Positions 8,940 to 15,969 of a stretch of 64,000 nucleotides of DNA are shown in pieces. The position numbers were made by a program, and so were the translations under genes. Where the stretch lies: NCBI RefSeq assembly GCF_001050195.2, contig NZ_DF967966.1, forward strand, positions 20,118-84,117, written 5' to 3'. The stretch is from Anaerolinea thermolimosa. Lineage in GTDB: Bacteria; Chloroflexota; Anaerolineae; Anaerolineales; Anaerolineaceae. Position 1 is the first letter of the stretch. Each line of letters begins with the position of its first letter. Below the pieces are notes generated by a model that made no database searches, was not told the DNA's origin, and was given only the letters and a program-made list of their open reading frames with translations.

Positions 8940-9929
8940 TCATCCTTTTTTGCCACTTCCGCGCACAAGCCAAACAATGACGAAGAGCACACCCACCAGG
9001 AAGACCCCCAGCACCACAGCAAAACCCAACCCGGTGGCCACCGCTCCGAGCGCAGTGAGGATGCCCGTCAGGAAGCTGGTTGCCGGGCCGCCGGGCCGCG
9101 CCTGGGTTTCGGCCGGGAGCTCACCCAGCGCCCCACCCTGCTGTTCAGTGACCAGGCCACTGGGCAGGCTCTGAGCATAGAGAAGCACATCCCGCCCGTC
9201 CTGCGGCGTCCAGCCGAGGTCAAAACCCACCACCATGTCGGTTCCGGGGGTGCCAAAGCGCGTCTTGTGCAGAAAACGCCACGGGTCCACCACCGCCAGC
9301 GTTCCAAGGGTGGCATCGCGCCCCTCGAAACGAAAGGCAATTTTCGCTCCATCCGCGCCATGACAACGAGCACACTGGTCATTGTAAAGCTGGCTCCCAT
9401 GCCCGGCATTTCCACCCTTCACCCGCAGGGTTTGCAGATCAATGTACTGAGTGTCATCGATGAGCGCGCTCTTGAGAAAAACCGCCAGGTCATTCAGGCT
9501 GGCATCATCGAGATAGGCGGAGAAATTATGCTCGGGGTCAGCGCTCCCTTTAAGGATAGCCACCAGTTCTTCGGCGCTCTTGCTCTGGGCCGCGGCATAC
9601 ACTCCCGGAAAGCCCGTGTATCGCCCGCTTCCCTGCCGGTAGGCCCCGTCTTTTCCCTGGTAATCCCACCCATGGCAGGAAACACACCGCCAGGTCTCTT
9701 CTCCACTGCGTGTGTTGGTGGTTTGCCGCCCCCAGATGGGCATGTTTCCCGAAGGGGGGGTAACGCCCAGGGTTGCGTACCAGTTGTCGTAGAGTTTGGC
9801 CCCACGGGTGATGCTTCCCTGTTCCTGGGCCAAGCGCCCTGCCAGCACCGGCCTGATGAACCCGGCCAGCACCACCAGCACTGCCAAACCCGCCGACAGG
9901 CCCCAGATGATCAGACTCCTGTGTTTCAT
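8940..9929 (-). CDS. Diheme cytochrome c, first large gene of act operon
   Basis: A 329-residue protein with an N-terminal signal or anchor (residues 8-30), two cytochrome c domains with heme motifs CVSCH 82-86 and CARCH 186-190, and a hydrophobic C-terminal helix at about 290-320 followed by RGSGKKG. It should face the outside with its C-terminus anchored in the membrane. Its place directly before actA suggests it feeds or accepts electrons from the complex, either as an extra subunit or as the soluble-domain link to an oxidase. The ATG at 9929 has GAGGAGA upstream; an earlier in-frame start at 10007 would add an unlikely charged leader. Confidence 0.82.
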   Translation of the reverse strand: MKHRSLIIWGLSAGLAVLVVLAGFIRPVLAGRLAQEQGSITRGAKLYDNWYATLGVTPPSGNMPIWGRQTTNTRSGEETWRCVSCHGWDYQGKDGAYRQGSGRYTGFPGVYAAAQSKSAEELVAILKGSADPEHNFSAYLDDASLNDLAVFLKSALIDDTQYIDLQTLRVKGGNAGHGSQLYNDQCARCHGADGAKIAFRFEGRDATLGTLAVVDPWRFLHKTRFGTPGTDMVVGFDLGWTPQDGRDVLLYAQSLPSGLVTEQQGGALGELPAETQARPGGPATSFLTGILTALGAVATGLGFAVVLGVFLVGVLFVIVWLVRGSGKKG

Positions 9930-9993
9930 GGGCAGTCTCCTCTCTCCAGGCTCAAGCCTTGCGTTTGGGAAAAAATTACCCCATCTTTTGTAA

Positions 9994-10021
9994 ATTATAT
10001 CCAACATTAACCTTTTCTAAA
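9994..10021 (-). promoter_or_regulatory. Possible internal promoter of act operon
   Basis: On the minus strand TTTAGA (10021-10016) is followed after 16 bases by TATAAT (9999-9994), about 65 bases before the diheme cytochrome start. The -35 match is weak. It could drive the cytochrome genes independently of the small upstream gene. Confidence 0.35.
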
Positions 10022-10196
10022 CATCCAGTTCAGGGGTGATCTTCGGGTGATTACCCCGGATGATCCACCAGACACCAAAAGGGGCGACTCTTCCCCGCAG
10101 GGCCGCGCCCAAATATAGAAAAGGCCATCCCATCCGTTGCAAGCAGGTGAGCACCCTCCCCACCCGGTGCGCGATGGGGTTGATCAGGTTCGACAT
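10017..10196 (-). CDS. Small hypothetical protein at head of act operon
   Basis: A 59-residue reading frame starting MSNLINPIAHRVGRVL and ending KITPELDV. The ATG at 10196 has AAGGAG about 10 bases upstream. It is basic, with a hydrophobic and aromatic middle (GWPFLYLGAALRGRVAPF, then GVWWII) that could form one membrane-associated helix. I do not recognise a family. It is on the same strand as the respiratory operon, 87 bases before the diheme cytochrome gene, so it may be a small accessory or assembly protein of the complex. The good ribosome site and clean frame argue that it is real. Confidence 0.6.
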   Translation of the reverse strand: MSNLINPIAHRVGRVLTCLQRMGWPFLYLGAALRGRVAPFGVWWIIRGNHPKITPELDV

Positions 10197-10210
10197 GGCC
10201 TGGTTTCTCC

Positions 10211-10240
10211 TTGATCAAAGGGGTTGCACCCTTCTATAAT
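10211..10240 (+). promoter_or_regulatory. Sigma70-type promoter for SDR gene
   Basis: TTGATC at 10211-10216 and TATAAT at 10235-10240 are separated by 18 bases. Transcription would start near 10247, 60 bases before the ATG at 10307. It overlaps the upstream region of the divergent small gene. Confidence 0.6.
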
Positions 10241-10306
10241 TACAGAGCCATTCAAGTTATTCGCCGCTTTCATAATCCATCTTTTCATGCATGAGGAATC
10301 CCTTCG

Positions 10307-11176
10307 ATGAGTGCATTATTATCCGGTAAAGTTGCCGTCATCACCGGCTCAAGCCGCGGACTGGGCCTGAGCATGGCTCAACGTTTTGCGCGCGAAGGCG
10401 CTGCGGTGGTCATCTCTTCTCGCGGACAACAGGCCTGCCAGCAAGCCGCCGAAGACCTCTCCCGCCAGGGATATGCCGCGGCCGCCTGCGCCTGTGATGT
10501 GGCTGACCCTCAACAGGTAGAAGCCCTGGCCGATTTCGCCGTGCGAACCTTCGGCAGGCTGGATATCTGGGTCAACAACGCCGCTCTTTCCTGTGCGTAC
10601 GGGCCTACCCTGGCCATTGACCCCCGTGAGTTTGAGCGGGTGACCCGCACCAATATTCTCGGCACTTACTACGGTTCTATGACGGCCCTGCGCCGCTTCA
10701 CCGCGCAGGGTTCAGGTAAACTGATCAACCTCGTGGGGCGGGGCGCCGATCGCCCGGCTCCTTTCCAAAATGCCTACGCCTCGAGCAAAATCTGGGTGGT
10801 GTGGTTCACCCGCGCCCTGGTGGAAGAAACCCGCAACCGCGGAGTTGAGGTTCATCTCCTTAACCCCGGGCTGATGTTCACCGATCTGGTCGGTGAGGTG
10901 CAGGCGGTTGAGGGTTTTGAGGACAAACTCAGGCCTTTCGAGACGGTGCTCCGTATGTGGGGGCGCCCACCTGAGCTGGCGGCAGAAAAGGCACTCTGGC
11001 TGGCCTCTGCCGCCACCGATGGCCGCACCGGGCAATACATCAACGTGCTCACCCCGGGGGTGATCCTCAGCGGCCTGTTCCGCGAGGGCCTGCGGCGGTT
11101 GTTCAGACGCCCTCAACCCGGGGTTGATATTCACATCACCACCGTTCCTGAATTCAACGGGAAACAACCCCATTAA
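10307..11176 (+). CDS. Short-chain dehydrogenase/reductase
   Basis: A 289-residue SDR-family protein with a Rossmann fold. The cofactor motif GSSRGLG is at 14-20, NNA at 90-92 and the catalytic pair Y157-K161 in NAYASSK. The serine usually found about 13 residues before the tyrosine is not there: the stretch reads LVGRGADRPAPF. Activity may therefore be altered, or the serine role moved. Substrate is unknown. The ATG at 10307 has GAGGA upstream and a clear sigma70-type promoter. The next gene, rlmD-like, starts 17 bases after its stop but has its own -10 box. Confidence 0.85.
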   Translation: MSALLSGKVAVITGSSRGLGLSMAQRFAREGAAVVISSRGQQACQQAAEDLSRQGYAAAACACDVADPQQVEALADFAVRTFGRLDIWVNNAALSCAYGPTLAIDPREFERVTRTNILGTYYGSMTALRRFTAQGSGKLINLVGRGADRPAPFQNAYASSKIWVVWFTRALVEETRNRGVEVHLLNPGLMFTDLVGEVQAVEGFEDKLRPFETVLRMWGRPPELAAEKALWLASAATDGRTGQYINVLTPGVILSGLFREGLRRLFRRPQPGVDIHITTVPEFNGKQPH

Positions 11177-11181
11177 TCGGT

Positions 11182-11187
11182 TATCAT
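11182..11187 (+). promoter_or_regulatory. -10 box of leaderless RNA methyltransferase gene
   Basis: TATCAT ends 6 bases before the ATG at 11194, with no Shine-Dalgarno sequence. It lies just after the stop of the SDR gene, so the methyltransferase could be transcribed on its own as a leaderless message. Confidence 0.5.
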
Positions 11188-11193
11188 ACCTTT

Positions 11194-12429
11194 ATGATCT
11201 ATGAGATTGAACTCACCACGCTGACCTACGGCGGCGAAGCCCTGGGACGATTGCCCGACGGGCGTGCCGTGTTTGTACCTTTTGCCCTGCCGGGAGAACG
11301 TGTTCGGGTGGAACTGGTGGAAGATAAACGCGGTTACGCGCGCGGCAGGCTGGTTGAGGTGCTCCGTCCGGCTCCCGGGCGCATTGCCCCGCGTTGTGCC
11401 CACTTTACTGCCTGCGGCGGATGCCATTACCAGCACCTCTCTTATGCCGATCAGCTGGAGGCCAAAACCAGCATCCTGAAAGACCAGCTGGAACGCATTG
11501 CGGGGATAACCAACCCGCCCATGCGGCCCATTGTGCCTTCAGCCAGCCCCTGGTACTATCGAAACACCGTTCAGTTTCACCTCGACCCGCAGGGGAAACT
11601 GGGGTTTCAGGCCGTGGATGGAAAGACGGTTGTGGCGATCAGGGAATGCCACCTCCCTGAGGAACCCCTCAATGAGCTCTGGCCACAGCTCGATTTCGAG
11701 CCGCTCCCTGGCCTGGAACGCATTGCCCTGCGGCTGGATGCGCGTGGCGAAGTACTGGTGACGCTGGAAAGCACGACCCCCGAAGCTCCTGCCCTGAGCG
11801 TGGAAGAACTGCCGGTTTCGGTGGTCTTCCTCAGCCCCGAAGGCCCCACTGTACTGGCCGGCGAGGCCTTCGCCGTGCTGGAGGTGCTCAGGCGTCCCTT
11901 CCGCGTCTCAGCCGGGTCTTTCTTCCAGGTCAATACCGCCATGGCCGGGGCGATGGTGACCCATCTGCTCGAAACGTTGCCCCTGAAAGACGGGCAGACC
12001 ATCCTCGATCTCTACTGCGGGGTGGGCCTGTTCAGTGCGTTTCTCGCTCCGCGCGCAGGGCGGCTGATCGCCGTGGAGTCGGCCCCCTCTGCCTGCGAAG
12101 ACTTCATCTTCAACCTGGATGAATTCGATCATGTAGAGCTCTACCAGGGAGAAGCCGGGGTGGTGTTGCCCTCTCTGGAGGTACAACCCCAGATCGCCAT
12201 CGTCGACCCGCCGCGCGCCGGATTGGAGAGGCCCGCCCTCGACGCCCTCCTGCGGTTGCGACCCGACGTGCTGGCCTACGTCTCCTGTGACCCGGCCACC
12301 CTGGCCCGCGATTGCAAGCGTCTGCTCTCCGGCGGGTATGCCCTGCAACAGGTGACCCCTTTCGATCTCTTTCCACAAACTTACCATGTGGAGAGTGTGG
12401 TATTGATGACAAATGTAAAAAACAAGTGA
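11194..12429 (+). CDS. 23S rRNA (uracil-C5)-methyltransferase, RlmD/TrmA family
   Basis: A 411-residue class I methyltransferase that makes 5-methyluridine in RNA. It has an N-terminal TRAM RNA-binding domain (about 1-58), an iron-sulfur cysteine motif with CAHFTACGGCHYQH near 67-80, the sequence FFQVNTAMA, the SAM loop LDLYCGVGLFSAF, DPPRAGL and the catalytic-cysteine motif YVSCDPATLARD. These fit RlmD/RumA-type enzymes. Bacteria with one member of this family can modify more than one 23S site, so the exact uridine is not certain. Immediately after its stop the base composition changes to a foreign island. Confidence 0.92.
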   Translation: MIYEIELTTLTYGGEALGRLPDGRAVFVPFALPGERVRVELVEDKRGYARGRLVEVLRPAPGRIAPRCAHFTACGGCHYQHLSYADQLEAKTSILKDQLERIAGITNPPMRPIVPSASPWYYRNTVQFHLDPQGKLGFQAVDGKTVVAIRECHLPEEPLNELWPQLDFEPLPGLERIALRLDARGEVLVTLESTTPEAPALSVEELPVSVVFLSPEGPTVLAGEAFAVLEVLRRPFRVSAGSFFQVNTAMAGAMVTHLLETLPLKDGQTILDLYCGVGLFSAFLAPRAGRLIAVESAPSACEDFIFNLDEFDHVELYQGEAGVVLPSLEVQPQIAIVDPPRAGLERPALDALLRLRPDVLAYVSCDPATLARDCKRLLSGGYALQQVTPFDLFPQTYHVESVVLMTNVKNK

Positions 12430-12922
12430 GCGCCTGAAAAACGGCTTCAATTCAGGGTTTTCCCGTGATTTGCCGCCCGCGGGAAATTTGCTTTTTGGCG
12501 ACGGAGATGCCGGGAAGCCCTGTATTTTTATGTGTTTGATTATTCAAGGAAACACATCTACAGTCTTTGGGAGCGGCTCTCGGCGGGCGGGGTTGTGTAG
12601 ACGAAAAAGACGGCGGTTGATTGTTTGCGGGAACATGTCTACTGTTATTTTAATTTATATGAGGTTTATGAATTATCAAGGCATGATTAAATGAATATTA
12701 AAGAACCGTATCATAAGTAGTCGATTTTATAATAGTCAAGACTTAACAAGGTTAAAATTGAATTAGACAATTGCATGAATTATTATGTGATTCATACAAA
12801 TGTATGCTTTTAAAAAAGGTGGTATTTGCATGTATACTTGTTTTATATCATATGGTTTGTAACAACCTGAGAGATCCCCTCCTGATAAAGTTATTCTTAA
12901 AAACTTTAAATAAAAGGAGGAT
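12430..12922. other. Non-coding stretch at left edge of foreign island
   Basis: No convincing gene. The first 40 bases hold a weak hairpin (CCTGAA with TTCAGG, 12433-12456, followed by GTTTT) that could end the methyltransferase transcript. Between about 12545 and 12645 a motif like ACATCTACAGT recurs, once as ACATGTCTACTGT and once inverted as TTGTGTAGAC. From about 12640 the sequence becomes very AT-rich. The last part is the leader of the gene at 12923. Confidence 0.6.
12876..12920 (+). promoter_or_regulatory. Possible RBS-sequestering hairpin
   Basis: CCTCCT (12878-12883) can pair with AGGAGG (12915-12920), the ribosome site of the gene at 12923. Inside, AAAGTT (12887-12892) can pair with AACTTT. 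Together they form a nested stem-loop that would hide the ribosome site, as in translational attenuators of some resistance genes. Whether it does so in the cell is not known. Confidence 0.4.
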
Positions 12923-13699
12923 ATGACTGTGAAGAAAATATTAGCAAATAAAGAATTATACGATTCCTTGATTAATGAAGTAAACGAAAAGTTTGAAGGA
13001 TGGGATTTTATATATTTGGAATCAACCAAAAGAATGCAAGAGTTCCCACTGAGTTGGAATTATAGAAATAAAGTGAAGACTAGAATGTTCGGAACATCTT
13101 CGTTATTAGATATGGGAACAGGTGGCGGAGAGTTTTTATCTTCATTAAGTCCATTACCTGAATATACTTGTGCCACGGAGGGATATGAGCCCAATATAGT
13201 CATTGCAAGGAAAAGACTAGAACCTCTGGGTGTAAAAGTATATAAAGTTGATGATGATGAATCCTTGCCATTTAGCGCTGAAACTTTTGATTTAATAATA
13301 AACAGGCATGAATCTTATTTTGCGCGGGAAGTAGAAAGGATTCTCAAAAAACAAGGAACTTTTATAACTCAGCAGGTTGGCGGCTTAAATGATAAGGAAA
13401 TCAATGAACTTTTAGGTGCCCCTAAGAGTCAGTATTATAACTGGAATTTAGAAACTGCAGTTAGAGAGTTAAGTGAGGCTGGATTAAAAGTAACTGAGCA
13501 AAAGGAAGATATAGTTAAAACGAGATTTTATGATATTGGAGCCATTGTATTTTATTTAAAAGCAATACCGTGGCAGGTACCGGATTTTACAGTAGAAAAA
13601 TATTTTGAAAGACTTAAAGAAATTAATAATCTAATCCAAAAAGAAGGATATATCGACTTTACGTGTCACAGGTTTTTTATTATAGCAAATAAACAATAA
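12923..13699 (+). CDS. SAM-dependent methyltransferase (imported)
   Basis: A 258-residue class I methyltransferase. The SAM-binding motif LLDMGTGGGEF lies near residues 61-71, with an acidic residue in ATEGYEPN and the post-motif FDLIINRHESYF. The substrate is not evident; distant relatives include RNA and small-molecule methyltransferases. The ATG at 12923 has a perfect AAGGAGG just upstream. The gene is strikingly AT-rich with A/T-ending codons, unlike its neighbours, and resembles Firmicutes genes, so it was probably acquired by transfer. A leader hairpin may control its translation. Confidence 0.8.
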   Translation: MTVKKILANKELYDSLINEVNEKFEGWDFIYLESTKRMQEFPLSWNYRNKVKTRMFGTSSLLDMGTGGGEFLSSLSPLPEYTCATEGYEPNIVIARKRLEPLGVKVYKVDDDESLPFSAETFDLIINRHESYFAREVERILKKQGTFITQQVGGLNDKEINELLGAPKSQYYNWNLETAVRELSEAGLKVTEQKEDIVKTRFYDIGAIVFYLKAIPWQVPDFTVEKYFERLKEINNLIQKEGYIDFTCHRFFIIANKQ

Positions 13700-13732
13700 T
13701 AATTTTTAATACCCTGACTTTTATTTATATCA

Positions 13733-14005
13733 GGATTTCCCAAGGCAATTGAGCTTCTGGAGAATGGATTGGAGGATTCTCTGGCTTTCTATGCGTTTCC
13801 GGATCTGGACGCTCGCAAAATCTCTTCCACCAACATGCTGGAACGGCTGAATAAAGAAATCCGCCGCAGAACCAGCGTTGTCGGAATCTTTCCGAATCCG
13901 GATTCATACCTGCGGCTGGTGACGACATACCTCATGGAATATGCCGAGGACTGGTCCGCCTCACGCGCGTATCTCAGTCCTCAAGCTCTTCAGGCACCAT
14001 CTTAG
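13733..14005 (+). pseudogene. IS256-family transposase, C-terminal remnant
   Basis: About 90 codons matching the end of Mutator/IS256 transposases: PKAIELLENGLEDSL, then STNMLERLNKEIRRR, VVGIFPN and a final helix before the stop at 14003-14005. The catalytic DDE residues before the last glutamate region are missing, since the frame begins abruptly at about 13733 after AT-rich sequence. It is a dead fragment. Its GC-rich codons differ from the AT-rich methyltransferase gene next to it, showing at least two sources of DNA. Confidence 0.85.
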
Positions 14006-14688
14006 AGTCGCAATGTCATTTACACTGCCGCATGGCAACAAAACAGAAATTTATTTATCGATAATTAGTTTCATTGCATAATGGGATGATTGTGCATACG
14101 CCTTATAAATTATGCTTCTGAATTTATTAGATAGGCGAAGTTAAAATATACTACCCATCCGCCCTTACACCCGTTTCCCTACGCATATCGAGACGGTAGT
14201 ATTGATGTCAAGAGTGGAAAAGCAGATGTAAAAAAGCCTTTTAAGGCAATGCTTTTACCACACATGGTAATAAAAACCACCAGTCGAAAACGAGATTTTT
14301 TCACTTTGAGGGAATAAGTCCATTATGGCAGTCTTTGATAGTTAAGTGGTCAGTTTAGATGTCAGTGCCCCGCGAATATACAGGTTAGATGTCAGTCTTT
14401 GTGAGTGGTCGATTTGGATATTTTTCGGATTTGACAGGGGTTGTGTGGTCGGGTTGGATATTAGTATAATGCTGTGTTCATGATTAAAGCGATAAATCGG
14501 AATTTGTCTTTTTATTAGATAAATAGATGATGCCGAGAATAATTTGCAAGACTTTAGTTCTTCCTCGGCAACATATCAAACATCATACCACGACTAAAAA
14601 ATTCGAATGTTAATAAGCGTTGCTTGTGGCAACGGGCAGTTCTTCATAATAATAGTGCTAACGACTGAAAGAAATGAGGTTATCCACA
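14006..14688. other. Non-coding stretch with decayed sequence
   Basis: No complete gene is seen. A frame without a start codon is open from 14135 to a stop at 14315-14317 and encodes about 60 residues including DGSIDVKSGKADVKKPF; it may be the tail of a lost gene but is not recognised. IS21-like end repeats follow at 14346-14464. The rest is AT-rich and leads into the XRE gene. Confidence 0.55.
14346..14464. repeat. IS21-like terminal repeats without transposase
   Basis: A degenerate motif recurs in the same direction: GTGGTCAGTTTAGATGTCAG at 14346-14365, CAGGTTAGATGTCAG at 14381-14395, GTGGTCGATTTGGATAT from 14405, and GTGGTCGGGTTGGATATTAG at 14445-14464. Several spaced copies of about 20 bases at an element end are typical of IS21-family transposase-binding sites. 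No istA or istB gene is present, so this is a remnant end. Confidence 0.5.
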
Positions 14689-15198
14689 ATGTTAAAAGAA
14701 AACATTAAAGCAATCAGAAAATCAAAAGGACTTTCGCAAGAAGAACTTGCTATAAAGTTGAATGTGGTGCGACAAACAATCTCTAAATGGGAGCAAGGAC
14801 TGTCAGTTCCTGATTCGGAGATGCTAATTTCCTTATCGGAAGTGCTTGAAACACCCGTAAGCACTTTGCTTGGGGAAACTGTTATGGAGTCGAAAGTTGA
14901 TGATTTAAAAGCGATTTCCGAAAAACTGGAAATTATAAACTTACAGCTTGCACAGAGAAAGACCACGCGAAGAAAAATACTTCATTGGCTACTTATCTCA
15001 TTGTGCACGGTCATAATAATAATTTCTGCGGTCTTAATAGCATTAAACAGTCCTTACTTAGCCTGGAGTTATAGTGACCCTGAAACTGCCGTTGCCGGAG
15101 CAGCTTTTCACGCATTTGAATGGCTGTTTGTCAGATTAGCACCGATTATACTTATTGGGGCAATCGTTGGAATTTTTTTGACACGGAAGAAAGTATAA
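14689..15198 (+). CDS. XRE-family regulator with C-terminal membrane helices
   Basis: A 169-residue protein with a Cro/C1-type helix-turn-helix at residues 2-57 (IRKSKGLSQEELAIKL, RQTISKWEQG) followed by a short linker and two hydrophobic segments at about 102-122 and 145-165. Membrane-tethered XRE regulators of this kind are common in Firmicutes. The ATG at 14689 is chosen because GAGG lies 9 bases upstream; an in-frame ATG at 14674 is an alternative. AT-rich, within the foreign island. Targets are unknown. Confidence 0.8.
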   Translation: MLKENIKAIRKSKGLSQEELAIKLNVVRQTISKWEQGLSVPDSEMLISLSEVLETPVSTLLGETVMESKVDDLKAISEKLEIINLQLAQRKTTRRKILHWLLISLCTVIIIISAVLIALNSPYLAWSYSDPETAVAGAAFHAFEWLFVRLAPIILIGAIVGIFLTRKKV

Positions 15199-15332
15199 AA
15201 CGGCTCTACTTTTGGGATACCGCTCAAAATCTTGATAACGATGAAGTTGACAGCAACCTCATGATATCGACGACGGAATCCTTGGCTCAGGCTGAAAATG
15301 AAAGCCGAAGCGGTAATATTCTGATCTTATGA
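15199..15332 (+). pseudogene. C-terminal remnant of an unknown gene
   Basis: A frame running through here, with AQNLDNDEVDSNL and ending ENESRSGNILIL, stops with a TGA that overlaps the ATG of the next gene as ATGA. Such an overlap is typical of coupled genes, so this is probably the tail of a partner gene whose front was lost when the XRE segment joined. No start codon belongs to it and no family is recognised. Confidence 0.35.
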
Positions 15333-15802
15333 GTAATACCGAAAGAGGCCGACTGGCCGAATTTATAGTAGCCATGGCGCCTGGTATTACAGAGGGTATT
15401 AGCACATCATGGGATCAATATGATTTGCTTTCCAAAGAAGGCATTCGTATAGAAGTCAAGACTTCTGCATATCTTCAGTCCTGGAACCAACAGAATTTGT
15501 CAAAAATTAGCTTTAGTATTCAGCCTACCTACGGCTGGAATAGCATTACAAACGAATATGATGCAGAACAAAAGCGCCAGTCCGACGTCTATGTGTTTTG
15601 CGTCCTGAAACATATAGATCAGGCGACCCTTAATCCGCTTGATCTGTCCCGGTGGGAATTTTATGTCTTGTCAACAGCTGTTTTGAATAAAACTGTGCCG
15701 GGGCAAAAAACGATCTTGCTTAACAAGCTTTTCAATATTGGAGTCAAAAAGTGCGAATATGCTGCATTGAATAAAACTATTAAGCATGAGGCAGCGCATT
15801 AA
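15329..15802 (+). CDS. PD-(D/E)XK nuclease-like protein
   Basis: A 157-residue soluble protein. Residues YD32, then IE42VK44 in GIRIEVKTS, fit the D-X(n)-E-X-K active site of the PD-(D/E)XK nuclease fold, with E11 in GRLAEFIVA as a possible helper. Other conserved-looking parts are SDVYVFCVLKH and WEFYVLST. The function is probably DNA cleavage, as in orphan restriction enzymes, but no methyltransferase partner is adjacent. Its ATG overlaps the stop of an upstream remnant, suggesting it was once part of a two-gene unit. Moderate GC, unlike both flanks. Confidence 0.6.
   Translation: MSNTERGRLAEFIVAMAPGITEGISTSWDQYDLLSKEGIRIEVKTSAYLQSWNQQNLSKISFSIQPTYGWNSITNEYDAEQKRQSDVYVFCVLKHIDQATLNPLDLSRWEFYVLSTAVLNKTVPGQKTILLNKLFNIGVKKCEYAALNKTIKHEAAH
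15782..15794 (+). repeat. 13-base direct repeat, copy 1
   Basis: AAGCATGAGGCAG occurs here, inside the last codons of the nuclease-like gene, and again at 15841-15853. The pair marks the junction between the foreign island and core sequence. Confidence 0.6.
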
Positions 15803-15840
15803 TGGATATTAACTCAATCAGACTTCCTCCCCCATCTGTG

Positions 15841-15853
15841 AAGCATGAGGCAG
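15841..15853 (+). repeat. 13-base direct repeat, copy 2
   Basis: Second exact copy of AAGCATGAGGCAG, 59 bases after the first and just before normal GC-rich sequence resumes. It could be a slippage duplication, a target-site remnant or an insertion scar. Confidence 0.6.
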
Positions 15854-15969
15854 AGTTTTTTAAGGTTCGAGCGTCTCTTTGCGCGCTATGATAAACCTTA
15901 AACCGTGCGCTTCGCCGCCTTCTTTGCCCCCTCGAACCGACCCTTAACCGTGCCTTCCGGGAGGTTGCG

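Larger units (their letters stand above)
12430..15900. mobile_element. AT-rich foreign island with transposon debris
   Basis: Between the RNA methyltransferase gene and the cyclopropane synthase gene the composition drops from clearly GC-rich to AT-rich, most strongly in 12640-13700 and 14006-15200. The stretch contains a Firmicutes-like methyltransferase, the C-terminal end of an IS256-type transposase, IS21-like end repeats without a transposase, an XRE regulator and a nuclease-like gene. A 13-base direct repeat lies at its right edge. It reads as successive insertions of imported DNA that later decayed. Confidence 0.7.

Noticed and set aside
10160-10200. Sequence GGGGTTGATCAGGTTCGAC resembling the 5' end of tmRNA on the plus strand
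   Set aside because: The matching 3' end, tag reading frame and CCA-end pairing are missing, and the stretch is better explained as the start of the small minus-strand gene.
10211-10218. TTGATCAA as half of an FNR box
   Set aside because: The FNR consensus needs TTGAT-N4-ATCAA; here only an 8-base palindrome is present and it overlaps the -35 element.
14135-14317. 60-codon open frame with DGSIDVKSGKADVKKPF
   Set aside because: No start codon, no ribosome site and no recognised family; kept only as a remark on decayed sequence.
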